Part shown: positions 37,519 to 46,459 of the stretch, in pieces
Layout of the letters: the number at the start of each line of letters is the position of its first letter
How positions within the stretch are numbered: the stretch's first letter is position 1
The notes under the pieces: generated by a model
What the model was told of the DNA's origin: nothing
Database searches by the model: none
The model's input: the letters and a program-made list of their open reading frames with translations, nothing else
Made by a program: the position numbers and the translations under genes
NCBI GenBank assembly: GCA_021613335.1
Contig: JAJTWR010000479.1
Location: 248,001 to 312,000 of the forward strand
Source of the DNA: Whitmania pigra
Lineage: Eukaryota; Annelida; Clitellata; Hirudinida; Haemopidae
Length of the DNA: 64,000 nucleotides
Direction of reading: 5' to 3'

Positions 37519-38073
37519 CTAAAAAGGCGTTTTAAAAGCGTTAAAATCCGGTAATGCCAAATCTTTATCTGACAATAAAAACTCGCTGGCGGGAAGATAT
37601 TGTTCCCAGTTTATAGCCAAAGTTTCATCATTGTATTTAACCCCAATCTCTGCCGTTTTATCGTAATAATTGGTTACCTTATAGCAGAAAATGGTATTAT
37701 CGGTTAAAGTTAAAAAGCCGTGTATAAAACCCTGCGGTATCCAAAGTTGTTTGTTATTTTCGCCGCTTAACTCAATTGCAAAATGATGTTGGTAAGTAGC
37801 CGAGTTTTTACGGACGTCTACAGCCACATCAATAACCCGGCCTTGTATTACGCGCACCAGTTTTGCTTGAGCAAAGGGGGTTGCCTGCGCATGTAGGCCG
37901 CGTAAGGTTCCTTTTTGAGAAAGCGATTGATTGTCTTGAACGAATTTTGCATCAATGCCCGCGTTATCAAACGTTTTTTGGCTAAAACTTTCAAAAAAAC
38001 AGCCTCGATTATCTTTCCAAATTTTAGGCTCAAAAATCAGTAAATCTTTTATAGGGGTTTCTATAATGGTCAT
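37519..38073 (-). CDS. rfbC: dTDP-4-dehydrorhamnose 3,5-epimerase
   Basis: A 184-residue cupin-fold enzyme. The ATG at 38073 is chosen; the longer frame would start with TTG at 38082 and overlap DUF4286. Conserved blocks are DNRGCFFESFSQKTFDNAG, FVQDNQSLSQKGTLRGLHAQ with the catalytic His in LRGLH, LVRVIQGRVIDVAVDVR, and LWIPQGFIHGFLTL. It catalyses the third step of dTDP-L-rhamnose synthesis for surface polysaccharide. Other rfb genes are not in the window. It follows DUF4286 by one base. Confidence 0.92.
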   Translation of the reverse strand: MTIIETPIKDLLIFEPKIWKDNRGCFFESFSQKTFDNAGIDAKFVQDNQSLSQKGTLRGLHAQATPFAQAKLVRVIQGRVIDVAVDVRKNSATYQHHFAIELSGENNKQLWIPQGFIHGFLTLTDNTIFCYKVTNYYDKTAEIGVKYNDETLAINWEQYLPASEFLLSDKDLALPDFNAFKTPF

Positions 38074-38074
38074 G

Positions 38075-38377
38075 TTAATCAATATATTCCATTAAGGAGT
38101 GGTAAGCAACCGCTCTGTTTGCAAATTTTTCTTTAATTTGCGCTTGTAAGGCCGGTTCAAATTCTTTTTGATAGACCTGGTAGTCTGTTATATTTTTGAC
38201 TACATACTGAACACAAAATGTTTGCCCTTCGTTTGGCGAATCGATTACTTTCAGTAAGCGGAAGGAGATAAATTTTTTGGTTTCCATTATCTGAGGGAGA
38301 TGAATTTGGCTCATCCATCTAAGCCATTCTTGAGCCAAATCGTCTTCAATAATGTTTGTTACGTTGTATAAGTACAT
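38075..38377 (-). CDS. DUF4286 family protein
   Basis: A 100-residue cytoplasmic protein starting at the ATG at 38377 (a TTG lies six bases earlier). It begins MYLYNVTNIIEDDLAQEWLR and ends HSLMEYID, as DUF4286 members do. It is a small ferredoxin-like (dimeric alpha/beta barrel) type protein of unknown function. It is sandwiched between the TPR gene (14 bp upstream) and rfbC on the minus strand, so the three form one transcription unit. Confidence 0.8.
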   Translation of the reverse strand: MYLYNVTNIIEDDLAQEWLRWMSQIHLPQIMETKKFISFRLLKVIDSPNEGQTFCVQYVVKNITDYQVYQKEFEPALQAQIKEKFANRAVAYHSLMEYID

Positions 38378-38391
38378 AAGCAAAGATAGAA

Positions 38392-40200
38392 TTATATCTC
38401 TATATTATCGCCCCTTAAGTTTCTGAACCGTTTGCGCGCTTCGGCATTGTATATGCTGCCTGGAAAGTCGTTAATTAACCGTTGATATAATTTTTTTGCT
38501 TCTTGCGGGCTGTGCAACTTTTTCTCTTGCAGATCGGCCAATGTAAAAATGGCGTCGTCTGTCCAAATGCTATCGGATTGTTCGTTAATCAGTTTTTCCA
38601 GTAAATCGGCGGCTGTTGTAAAATCGGCGTTTTTGATATAAATTTTGACCTTGGCCATCAGGATATCGTCTTGTAAGTTGTTGGCAGGATAAGCGATAGG
38701 AATGCTGTCTAACTTTTTTAGAGCTTTGTCATTTCTGTTCATAAACTGAAGCAATTCGGCGTCTGCATACATTAATAAAGCTAAACTGTCGACGCTGTTT
38801 TTTAAATGATCGGAAATTAGCAAGCTTAGGTCAAGCGCGTCGTTTGCAATCAGTTTAGAAGTTGAAGCCTTCAATACGTCGGCCTGCGATTTGGCATATT
38901 TAAAATTACCCTGGAAGAATGACAACTTTGCCGATTTAAACAAGGCTTCGTTGCCAATGTCTTGGTTTTCATAATCTTTTGCTACCTGCTCATAAATCAG
39001 AAAGGCCTCCCACGGTTGTTTATTGTTCACATAAATATCGCCTAAATCTAATTTTAGTTGCGCAATGTTTGTAGCAGAGAGCGTTTTTTGCTTTAAGGTT
39101 TCTTCTAATATTTTTTCCGCTGCCGATAAGTCTTTAAAATAGTAGGCTTTGAGGTATGCAATCTGTTTTATGGCAATTAAAGTTTGGGTTGAAATGCCAT
39201 ATTGCGTAATAATATCTTGATAAGAGTTAACAAGTTGTTGCAAAAGGGCCGTATCTGTTTTGCCGTTAGTTGCCATTTCATATTTTATATTAATGATTTG
39301 GATTTTAGAGGGAATATACAGTTCGTTTTCTACCCCTTTGGTTAAAATATACTGGTAGGCTTTTTCGGCGGCGGGGTATGCTTTATTGACAATAAAATTA
39401 TTGGCGGCCTGATAAATCATTTCTCCGTTTCCTTTTGTACGGAGGTCATAAGCGATAATTTGTCGCAAAGCCATCTCATAATCCTGTTGTTGCATATATT
39501 GCCATATCAGCAATTCGGCGTAAACGGTTACTTCGGGTTCTTTTTGTATTTTTTTGAGCAGTATATTTTGCAGATATTGATAATCGGCATTGCTGTCAAA
39601 TATTGAGGCGAGTACGCTTTGTGCCTGCTGAATCATTTGGTCGTTAACTCCTAAAAGGTTTACATATTCTTCGGTTAGTTTCTTTTTATCTCTCTTTATT
39701 TGATATAGCGTTACCAGGTCGTAAACAAAAAGCTGTTCGGCGTTCAGTTCGTTTCTACCTGCCACAAAGGCAGCTATAGCCATATCGTAGGCTTCAAATC
39801 TATAAAACGCATTTGCCAATTCTCTGATATGAAATTCGTTTTTTGGGGTAATTTTTATAGCTTCGTTAAAAACTTTCGTAGCTTTGTCTGTTTCGCCGGT
39901 TTCTTGATATATGCGGCCTGAGGCTATTAAATAATTGGTTTTTTGCGGTTGTTGTTTCAACAATTTTTTAGTAATGTTTTTTGCTTCGTCATAATTTTTA
40001 ATTTTTAGCAAAGCGTTTAAATAAAGTTCAAAATAGGTATCGTTTTTGGTTTTCAAAAAAAGCGATTTTAAACTTACGGAGGCTTTCTCAAAATCTCCTT
40101 GTTGGTAATATTGGTAAGCCAAGGACTCCTCGGTAAGATTTTGTGCAAATGCGCTTGCAGAGCCAATTAAAAAAAGAAGAAAGAAAAAAATTTTTTTCAT
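38392..40200 (-). CDS. periplasmic TPR-repeat protein
   Basis: A 602-residue protein with a clear signal peptide (MKKIFFFLLFLIGSASAFAQ). The rest is all-helical tetratricopeptide repeats, for example AYQYYQQGDFEKASVSLKSL near the start and LFKSAKLSFFQGNFKYAKSQ around residue 425. The last repeats (QEKKLHSPQEAKKLYQRLIN) resemble the outer-membrane-associated BamD/YbgF style. It probably scaffolds an envelope complex; partners are unknown. First gene of the TPR-DUF4286-rfbC unit. Confidence 0.8.
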   Translation of the reverse strand: MKKIFFFLLFLIGSASAFAQNLTEESLAYQYYQQGDFEKASVSLKSLFLKTKNDTYFELYLNALLKIKNYDEAKNITKKLLKQQPQKTNYLIASGRIYQETGETDKATKVFNEAIKITPKNEFHIRELANAFYRFEAYDMAIAAFVAGRNELNAEQLFVYDLVTLYQIKRDKKKLTEEYVNLLGVNDQMIQQAQSVLASIFDSNADYQYLQNILLKKIQKEPEVTVYAELLIWQYMQQQDYEMALRQIIAYDLRTKGNGEMIYQAANNFIVNKAYPAAEKAYQYILTKGVENELYIPSKIQIINIKYEMATNGKTDTALLQQLVNSYQDIITQYGISTQTLIAIKQIAYLKAYYFKDLSAAEKILEETLKQKTLSATNIAQLKLDLGDIYVNNKQPWEAFLIYEQVAKDYENQDIGNEALFKSAKLSFFQGNFKYAKSQADVLKASTSKLIANDALDLSLLISDHLKNSVDSLALLMYADAELLQFMNRNDKALKKLDSIPIAYPANNLQDDILMAKVKIYIKNADFTTAADLLEKLINEQSDSIWTDDAIFTLADLQEKKLHSPQEAKKLYQRLINDFPGSIYNAEARKRFRNLRGDNIEI

Positions 40201-40612
40201 TACGATGACTTTGGTTTTTAAAAATAATGAATTATAACTATTCCAGAGGTATACCCGTTAAAATAAATTAGCCTGCATGCATTTTAATTGTTACAAAATC
40301 CGTGCTTACTTTTTGCGTCAATGCGCTTATTTTACGGCCAATTTTGTAAATTAATTTATTTATGATTGAAAGTCAAAATCTATTTGGAAAAATACTTATA
40401 ATCAGTTTATAATGTATAAAAATAAGGTTGCGTACAAGGGTATAACCCAAATTAAAAAAAAACCATATTTTTATCGCGAGCAAGTAAAATTGTTACTCTT
40501 TAAATTCAATCTTAAAAATGCGTATTTACAGACAGGGACGTTTGTTCAATTTCTTTAAGAGAAAAGTACGCCGGAATAATAGGGATAGCTAAATTTACGT
40601 AAGTATATTGTT
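40201..40612. other. divergent intergenic region, no gene
   Basis: A very A+T-rich spacer between the divergent TPR and S9-like genes. It must hold both promoters. Partial matches to the Bacteroidota -7 box (TAAATTTA near 40588 on plus; TATTTTTA near 40220 on minus) are seen but neither has a well-placed TTG. No coding remnant recognised. Confidence 0.4.
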
Positions 40613-42505
40613 ATGATGGGTATTTTTAGGATTTTTTTGGGAATTACTTTTTTGATGTTGTCGAATGCCTGTAATAAAAAGGGAAATGTTCGTCAGATTC
40701 CTGTCAGTGATTTTTTTAACCCTACCGAAAAGACAAATTACCGGTTGTCACCCAACGGGAAATTTATTTCTTATTTAAAACATCAAGGGAAAGAACAAGG
40801 TCTTTTTATTAAAGAAATTGCCGGCGGTAAGCAAAAACAAATTTTTGTTACAAAAAACAAAAACATCGTCACCTATTGTTGGATTAACAACAACGAGCTT
40901 ATTTATTTTGAAGAACAACCCGGCGTAAGCAATATTACCGCCCTTTTTATTGTAGACAGGCATGGAGGAAAACGGAAATTATTTGGCCCCAATGCAAAAA
41001 ATACCCTCAAAATATTAGATTATAAATTAATAGACAGTAATTATTTGCATGTGCTGTCTAATCAGCGAGACTCAACGGTTATGGATGTTTATCGTTTAAA
41101 TATACGAGACGGAAAAATGGTCATGGAGATACAAAATCCGGGCAACTTTTCAAATTGGTTAACTGATAATGAGGGTAAATTGCGCATAGCAGTAAGTACT
41201 GAAGAGATAAACGAGGCTTTGTGGTACCGCCAAACAGACCAAAAACCTTTCCAAAAAATCATGACTAATAATTTTAAAACAACTTTTAAACCCTTAGCAT
41301 TTGCAAAAGACAAGCCAAACACGGTATACGCCATTTCCAACGTAAACCGAGATAAAAATGCCTTGGTTGAGGTAGATTGTTTGACCGGAAAAGAAAAAAA
41401 CGCCCTCTTTTACAACGATTCGCTAAATGTAATAGAGGCTAAATATTCCCCTGAACAAGGAAAGATGGATTACCTGGTTTATGAAACATGGAAGAAGAAA
41501 AAAGTTTACTTAAACAACCATTCCAAAGACCTGTACCAGAATCTGGAAAAACTTTTACCTAAAACCGAAATACAGATTGTTGCTGAAGATGGTAATGAGA
41601 ATATGTTTGTGGTAAAAACCTTTACCGATAAAAATCCGGGAGCATATTATTTGTATGAAGCGTCAACAAAAAAAATTAGTAAACTTTCTGAGGTGAACCA
41701 GGCGATTCATGAAGAAGAGATGTGCGATATGAATCCCATTAATTTTATTTCCAGAGACGGGTTAAAAATACATGGCTATTTAACCTTACCCAAGGGCGCA
41801 AAAAAAAATAATTTACCGCTTGTTGTCATTCCAAATAGCGGGTTATATTTACGCAGCAGTTGGGGCTACAATTCTGACGTACAATTTTTGGCAAACAGGG
41901 GCTATGCTGTTTTACAAGTTAATTATCGGGGTTCTACCGGTTACGGTAAGTTTTTTTTCACAAAGGGTTTTAAGCAATGGGGAACCGGGGTGCAAAACGA
42001 TCTTGACGACGCCGTTAACCGGTTGATCAAAAATAAAACGGTAAATCCGCATAAAATAGCCATTTACGGCAATGGTTTTGGAGGGCAAATTGCTTTAAAC
42101 AGCGCTATAAGAAACCCTAAATTGTACAAATGCGCGGCCTCTAATAATGGGATTATTAATATTTTCAGTTTTTTAAAATCTGTGGCTCCGCTTTGTAAAG
42201 CGCGATTGGCTATGTATTACGATATTATTGGAAACCCCTATACCGATAAAGAATATATCAGGAAAATTTCTCCTGTTTTTCATGCCAATAAATTAAAGAC
42301 CCCGGTTATGATTACGCAAAACATTGGTAATCCGCGCGTGAATCCAAAAGACGCCATACAGTTTGTGCGCGAATTGAAAAAACGAAAGGTACCGGTCACA
42401 TACTTTGAACAAACAGAATACGGTATAAACGCGAGGGATGAAAATAAACAAAAAATATACGGCAAACTTGAACAATTTTTGTATACTAATTTTAATAAAA
42501 AATAG
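40613..42505 (+). CDS. catalytically inactive S9 (prolyl-oligopeptidase-like) lipoprotein
   Basis: A 630-residue lipoprotein (TFLMLSNACNKKG). Residues about 30-360 form a beta-propeller-like region (YRLSPNGKFISYLKHQGK, ITYCW-like repeats). Residues about 380-628 are the S9 alpha/beta-hydrolase domain: LPLVVIPNSGLYLR, FLANRGYAVLQVNYRGSTGY, QNDLDDAVNRLIKN and HKIAIYGNGFGGQIAL. The usual GxSxGG elbow reads GNGFGG, so the Ser is Gly488. The Asp of 'D-x-R-V' is Asn573 (IGNPRVN), and the His of 'EGHGF' is Tyr603 (TEYGIN). The frame is otherwise full-length and undamaged, so a pseudoenzyme with a binding or sensing role is inferred. The kinase gene starts only 5 bp downstream. Confidence 0.8.
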   Translation: MMGIFRIFLGITFLMLSNACNKKGNVRQIPVSDFFNPTEKTNYRLSPNGKFISYLKHQGKEQGLFIKEIAGGKQKQIFVTKNKNIVTYCWINNNELIYFEEQPGVSNITALFIVDRHGGKRKLFGPNAKNTLKILDYKLIDSNYLHVLSNQRDSTVMDVYRLNIRDGKMVMEIQNPGNFSNWLTDNEGKLRIAVSTEEINEALWYRQTDQKPFQKIMTNNFKTTFKPLAFAKDKPNTVYAISNVNRDKNALVEVDCLTGKEKNALFYNDSLNVIEAKYSPEQGKMDYLVYETWKKKKVYLNNHSKDLYQNLEKLLPKTEIQIVAEDGNENMFVVKTFTDKNPGAYYLYEASTKKISKLSEVNQAIHEEEMCDMNPINFISRDGLKIHGYLTLPKGAKKNNLPLVVIPNSGLYLRSSWGYNSDVQFLANRGYAVLQVNYRGSTGYGKFFFTKGFKQWGTGVQNDLDDAVNRLIKNKTVNPHKIAIYGNGFGGQIALNSAIRNPKLYKCAASNNGIINIFSFLKSVAPLCKARLAMYYDIIGNPYTDKEYIRKISPVFHANKLKTPVMITQNIGNPRVNPKDAIQFVRELKKRKVPVTYFEQTEYGINARDENKQKIYGKLEQFLYTNFNKK

Positions 42506-42510
42506 CCCAA

Positions 42511-44187
42511 ATGGCCATAAAGACTGAACAAGACAGCGGACGTCACAAAAATTTTACGCTTGTTGTAATGTTTATTTGGCTGATTTCATTGCTTTTTATT
42601 CTCTTGTTATTTATAGTTTATAATTTCAGTAAAAAGAAAGTTGAAAGTGAGTTTATATTGGGCAAAGCCAGCGTTTTAGAAGAAAGTTATAAACAGTTTC
42701 AAGATTTTTTCCAGAATAAACTGCAAGAAATATCCTATTACAACGGGTATCTGGATTCGGCCACCGCTTCAAAGTTTGTAGATACCGTTTTGCGGAAATA
42801 TTCGTTTGTAAGCAAGGTGATATTTTATGATACGGAGGTCAGAAACTTAAAGTTTGAAGAAAACGGATTAAATGCTGGATATTTCTTCATTGGCGTACGA
42901 AACGTTTATCAATTTGGCAGAAATATACCAAAAGATTCGGTAAAATTATTTTCGTCAAATATGGGGAAAAATTTAACTTTTTTGGGCGATTTTAATGCTT
43001 TATGTTTAAAGCTGATTTCCTTTATCCAGAAAATGGATACTACCAAAATTAGCCGCCAGGAAGATTTATTCAGCGTATTTACCAATATCAAATCAAAACA
43101 GATTGATTATTTAAATACCCCGCAGGTAGAGGATTTGAAATCATATAAACGATTGATGTACAACAAATTGAGGTCATATTTGGTTTATCAGCACGATATG
43201 TTTTCCTTTAAGTTAGATCCCGCTAAAATCAGGATCAAAAATACCAGGCCCATGCTTTATCAAAAAATTTCAATTGTGCCTATCAATTATGATCCATTGG
43301 ATGTTTCTGAAAATTATCTTACGGGCGAATTAGCTTTGGGAGGGCCTTTTTCGGAGTATAAACTTTATTTTACTTCTTTAAAATCGTTTGTTAAAAAAGA
43401 GGTTTTGCGTTATTTTTTCCCTGTGGCTGGTTTGTTAGTCCTGATATACAGCTTATTGGTTTTGGTAGCCTACCTAATTTATCGAAACCTGCACATAAAC
43501 CATAAAATGTTTAAACTGCAGTATGATTTTATAACCAACCTTACCCATGAGTTTAAAACGCCGGTAAGCGTAATCAAAATAGCAGGTAATAATATTAAAA
43601 GCGCTCAAAACTTAACTGAAGAGCAAAAACTTTATGGTAAAATTTTAGATGAAGAAGCCGATAAACTTAACGGCCTAATGAATAAAATTTTAGCCTTTAC
43701 GCAAATAGAAAACAAATCGATTAAATTAAATGCCGAAAAAATTGATATGGAAAATTTTATAGCGAACACCATCGAAGTGTACATCATAAAATATCCTGAC
43801 TTTAAGCTTACCTATCAGGTAAATGGGTTTAAAAACTTTGTAACAGATCAGGTATTGCTGAGCAGCTTGTTTGATAATTTGATTGAGAATGCTTACAAGT
43901 ATTCGCCGCCAAACCAAAAAGAGCTGTCAATTATAGCAGAGCGAGTAAAAGATAAATTGGCGATTAGGTTTATCGATCGCGGAATAGGAATTCATCTCTC
44001 GGAAATTGGCAATATATTTAAGAAATTTTATCGCATACAAAACCAATATAATCAGGACGGGAGCGTTGGCTTAGGTTTAGCCTTTTGTAAAGAATTGGTT
44101 AATTTTATGGGTGGGGAAATTTCTGCCAAAAGTACCATTGGCAAAGAAACCGAGTTTAAAGTTGTATTGCCTTACAACGGGGAATGA
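42511..44187 (+). CDS. sensor histidine kinase
   Basis: A 558-residue membrane kinase. The first helix is at about 17-40, followed by a periplasmic sensor region of about 260 residues with no recognised fold, and a second helix at about 302-325. The HisKA domain has His346 in FITNLTHEFKTPVSVIK. The ATPase has the N-box LFDNLIENAYKYSP, G1 FIDRGIGIHL, F-box FKKFYR and G2 GSVGLGLAF. It should phosphorylate the OmpR-type regulator encoded 90 bp downstream. The dead S9 lipoprotein directly upstream may deliver the signal (inference). Confidence 0.9.
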   Translation: MAIKTEQDSGRHKNFTLVVMFIWLISLLFILLLFIVYNFSKKKVESEFILGKASVLEESYKQFQDFFQNKLQEISYYNGYLDSATASKFVDTVLRKYSFVSKVIFYDTEVRNLKFEENGLNAGYFFIGVRNVYQFGRNIPKDSVKLFSSNMGKNLTFLGDFNALCLKLISFIQKMDTTKISRQEDLFSVFTNIKSKQIDYLNTPQVEDLKSYKRLMYNKLRSYLVYQHDMFSFKLDPAKIRIKNTRPMLYQKISIVPINYDPLDVSENYLTGELALGGPFSEYKLYFTSLKSFVKKEVLRYFFPVAGLLVLIYSLLVLVAYLIYRNLHINHKMFKLQYDFITNLTHEFKTPVSVIKIAGNNIKSAQNLTEEQKLYGKILDEEADKLNGLMNKILAFTQIENKSIKLNAEKIDMENFIANTIEVYIIKYPDFKLTYQVNGFKNFVTDQVLLSSLFDNLIENAYKYSPPNQKELSIIAERVKDKLAIRFIDRGIGIHLSEIGNIFKKFYRIQNQYNQDGSVGLGLAFCKELVNFMGGEISAKSTIGKETEFKVVLPYNGE

Positions 44188-44276
44188 TAAAATAAATAAA
44201 CATTTTAGTAGATAAAAGAATCATATTCTACTTAATGACTTCAAGATTTTCGCTATAAATTTAAAAAAAATACAGT

Positions 44277-44966
44277 ATGTCAAAAGGAGTAAAATTATTA
44301 ATGGTTGAAGACGACGAGAATTTACGTTTTTTATGTGTTCATCGTCTAAAATCTGAAGGTTATGAAATTTTAGAATGCGACAATGGTGCAGCAGCAATGG
44401 ACATCATTTTGTCTGAAAAACCGGATATTGTCTTATTAGATTGGATGTTGCCCGATAAAGAAGGCCCCGAGGTTTGCGAGCAGTCGCGTAATGCGGGTTT
44501 TGAAGGCCTGATTATTATGCTTACCGCCAAAGCGCAAGATGTAGACAAAATAGACGCTTATCATTTTGGGGCTTCAGATTATGTTACCAAGCCGTTTAAT
44601 ATAGACGTATTAATAGCCATGTTGGAAAGTAAAGCTAAGTTTGTGCTCAATAACGATAACGCCGATTTATATCGTTTTGGCGATATGGAACACCACCCCA
44701 ATATTCATACCGTATTTCGTGATGAAAGAAAAATAGAACTTACCATTTTGGAGAACCGTATTTTGCTTTACTTTTTACGCAATTCCAATAAAGTAGTCAG
44801 CAGAGATGCGTTGATGTTGGAAGTTTGGGGTTATAGTTCTGACGTAAACACCCGTACTTTAGATATGCACATTGTCAGGCTCCGCAAAAAAATAGAAACC
44901 AATCCGGATAATCCGCAATTGTTGCAAACCATCAGGGGTACGGGGTACCGTTTCAATGTAACTTAA
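44277..44966 (+). CDS. OmpR/PhoB-family response regulator
   Basis: A 229-residue protein. The receiver domain (about 5-120) has the acidic pair in MVEDDENLRF, phospho-acceptor Asp55 in VLLDWMLPDKEG, the Thr in IIMLTAKAQ and Lys in YVTKPFNIDVL. The winged-helix DNA-binding domain (about 130-228) contains SRDALMLEVWGYSSDVNTRT and VRLRKKIETNPDNPQLLQTI. Its targets are unknown; control of its own S9-kinase operon or of envelope genes is plausible. Followed directly by a perfect terminator hairpin. Confidence 0.93.
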   Translation: MSKGVKLLMVEDDENLRFLCVHRLKSEGYEILECDNGAAAMDIILSEKPDIVLLDWMLPDKEGPEVCEQSRNAGFEGLIIMLTAKAQDVDKIDAYHFGASDYVTKPFNIDVLIAMLESKAKFVLNNDNADLYRFGDMEHHPNIHTVFRDERKIELTILENRILLYFLRNSNKVVSRDALMLEVWGYSSDVNTRTLDMHIVRLRKKIETNPDNPQLLQTIRGTGYRFNVT

Positions 44967-44997
44967 AACCATGCCTAGAATTCTAGGCATGGTTTTT
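44967..44997 (+). terminator. terminator after the response regulator
   Basis: A perfect palindrome, aaccatgcctagaa / ttctaggcatggtt, begins at the base after the stop codon and runs into TTT. The 14-bp arms meet without a spacer, so the actual loop will be the central bases. Ends the S9-like/kinase/regulator operon. Confidence 0.8.
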
Positions 44998-45010
44998 ACA
45001 TTTACTTGTT

Positions 45011-45934
45011 ATGTACAAACCGGGTAAAACCATCAAACTGATTTTTTTTGGGAACTACTTTGTAGGGCTGTTGGCTATTTTGCTAAGCATAGAAGCTTGC
45101 CTGCAATTAACGCTCTCTTTACCCTCGATTTCATATTTTTTTTTACTTTTTATTGCTCCCACGGTTTATTATACTTACCCTTATACCGGCCCTCAACAAT
45201 TGGTGAGGCCAAATAACCAGAGAGCTATTTGGTATCGGGAAAATAAGTTGCTGGTAAAGCGTAGTCAGATCTTGCTTTTAAGCCTTTCTGTTATCCTGTT
45301 TATTTATTTAGCAGTAAAAAATTGGCAAAGGGTATTAACGCTGCCATTTGATTATTGGGCGAGCGTAATTATTATTGTTCTGGTCGGATTGCTTTATTAC
45401 GGTATTTTGCCTAAATCATTTTATAAACTCAATTTGCGAAACCAAGGATGGTTAAAGGCATTTGTTATCGGTTTTGTTTGGGCTTGTTGCGCTAATGTGT
45501 TGTTGTTGGTTATATTAAAAATAGAACAGGGAGTTGATGGCCGAGACCTTCCGTTATGGGTTTGGTTGTTTGTAAAAAACTGGATGTTTTGTAGCGCAAA
45601 CGCTATAATGTTTGACATGAAAGATTATCCAACAGATGCCAACAGAGATTTACGCACTTTTGTAGTGCGTTACGGTTTGCGTAAAACAATATTTTATGCG
45701 CTGATTCCCTTACTTTTTGTGGGCTTGGCATCCTTATTTATTTTTGCAAGCTATCGTGAATTTAAAACAGTGCAAATGATATGTAATGTTTTGCCGTTTT
45801 TGGCAACTGTTGCAGTAGCTTGTTCAATGCGTAAAAGGCGTTCTGTTTTATACTATCTGATGGTAATAGACGGTTTGATTTTATTTAAAGCCTGCTGCGG
45901 AATTATAGGCGTTTTATTATTTAGCGAGGTTTGA
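45011..45934 (+). CDS. UbiA-like integral membrane protein
   Basis: A 307-residue protein with 7-9 hydrophobic helices. The segment MFDMKDYPTDANRDLRTFVV followed by RYGLRKTIFYAL matches the second Asp-rich motif of UbiA prenyltransferases (D-x-x-D-x-x-x-D...T-LP-x-x-G). The first motif (NxxxDxxxD, needed for Mg-diphosphate binding) is not found where expected after helix 2, where NNQRAIWYRENKLL occurs instead. It is thus either a divergent UbiA-type enzyme or an inactive relative. The substrate is unknown. It lies after a terminator and so has its own promoter. Confidence 0.6.
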   Translation: MYKPGKTIKLIFFGNYFVGLLAILLSIEACLQLTLSLPSISYFFLLFIAPTVYYTYPYTGPQQLVRPNNQRAIWYRENKLLVKRSQILLLSLSVILFIYLAVKNWQRVLTLPFDYWASVIIIVLVGLLYYGILPKSFYKLNLRNQGWLKAFVIGFVWACCANVLLLVILKIEQGVDGRDLPLWVWLFVKNWMFCSANAIMFDMKDYPTDANRDLRTFVVRYGLRKTIFYALIPLLFVGLASLFIFASYREFKTVQMICNVLPFLATVAVACSMRKRRSVLYYLMVIDGLILFKACCGIIGVLLFSEV

Positions 45935-46459
45935 AAGGCCTTATAATCGCATTGCGCCGGTTTACGGTTTTTTTTAGCCGTTTGGTATTTGGAAAAGTTC
46001 AGGCAAAACCGCTTCATTTTTTTAAAAGATTCCAGATCGTATTAATTGTTGGGGGAAGTACGGGATAGATTTTATCCGAAATATTAAAAATTAACCTTGT
46101 TGCATTTCTAACATATGCAGAATATTTATCGGAAATGATAGCCTCAGGCAAATAAAAATATTAAATCCAACTCATTCTGTTCGATAATTTTAGCTCCCTA
46201 AAGCGGTAAATACTTTTATTTTGATAAACAATTAGTTTTAAACCGGATTTGGTTTTGATTTTAAGCCCTACCCAAGTCTTTGGAAAAAAGCGAAGCCAAA
46301 AGCAAAGTATTAAATATGCCGCATCGAAATAAAACAGTCAAATTTTTTCAAATCAATATCTAAACGACAATGAGTAGATTTCAAACAGTTAAATAAAACT
46401 TTAGGAGCCCTGCTTGCCCTGTAAATCAAGGCGTATCAATTATTTAGAATAATTTGCGG
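45935..46459. other. gene-free stretch between convergent genes
   Basis: No recognisable gene. On the minus strand a short run without stops (about 46000-46145, SAYVRNATRLIFNISDKIYP) has protein-like composition but no start codon and no family I know. It may be a decayed gene fragment. Confidence 0.35.
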
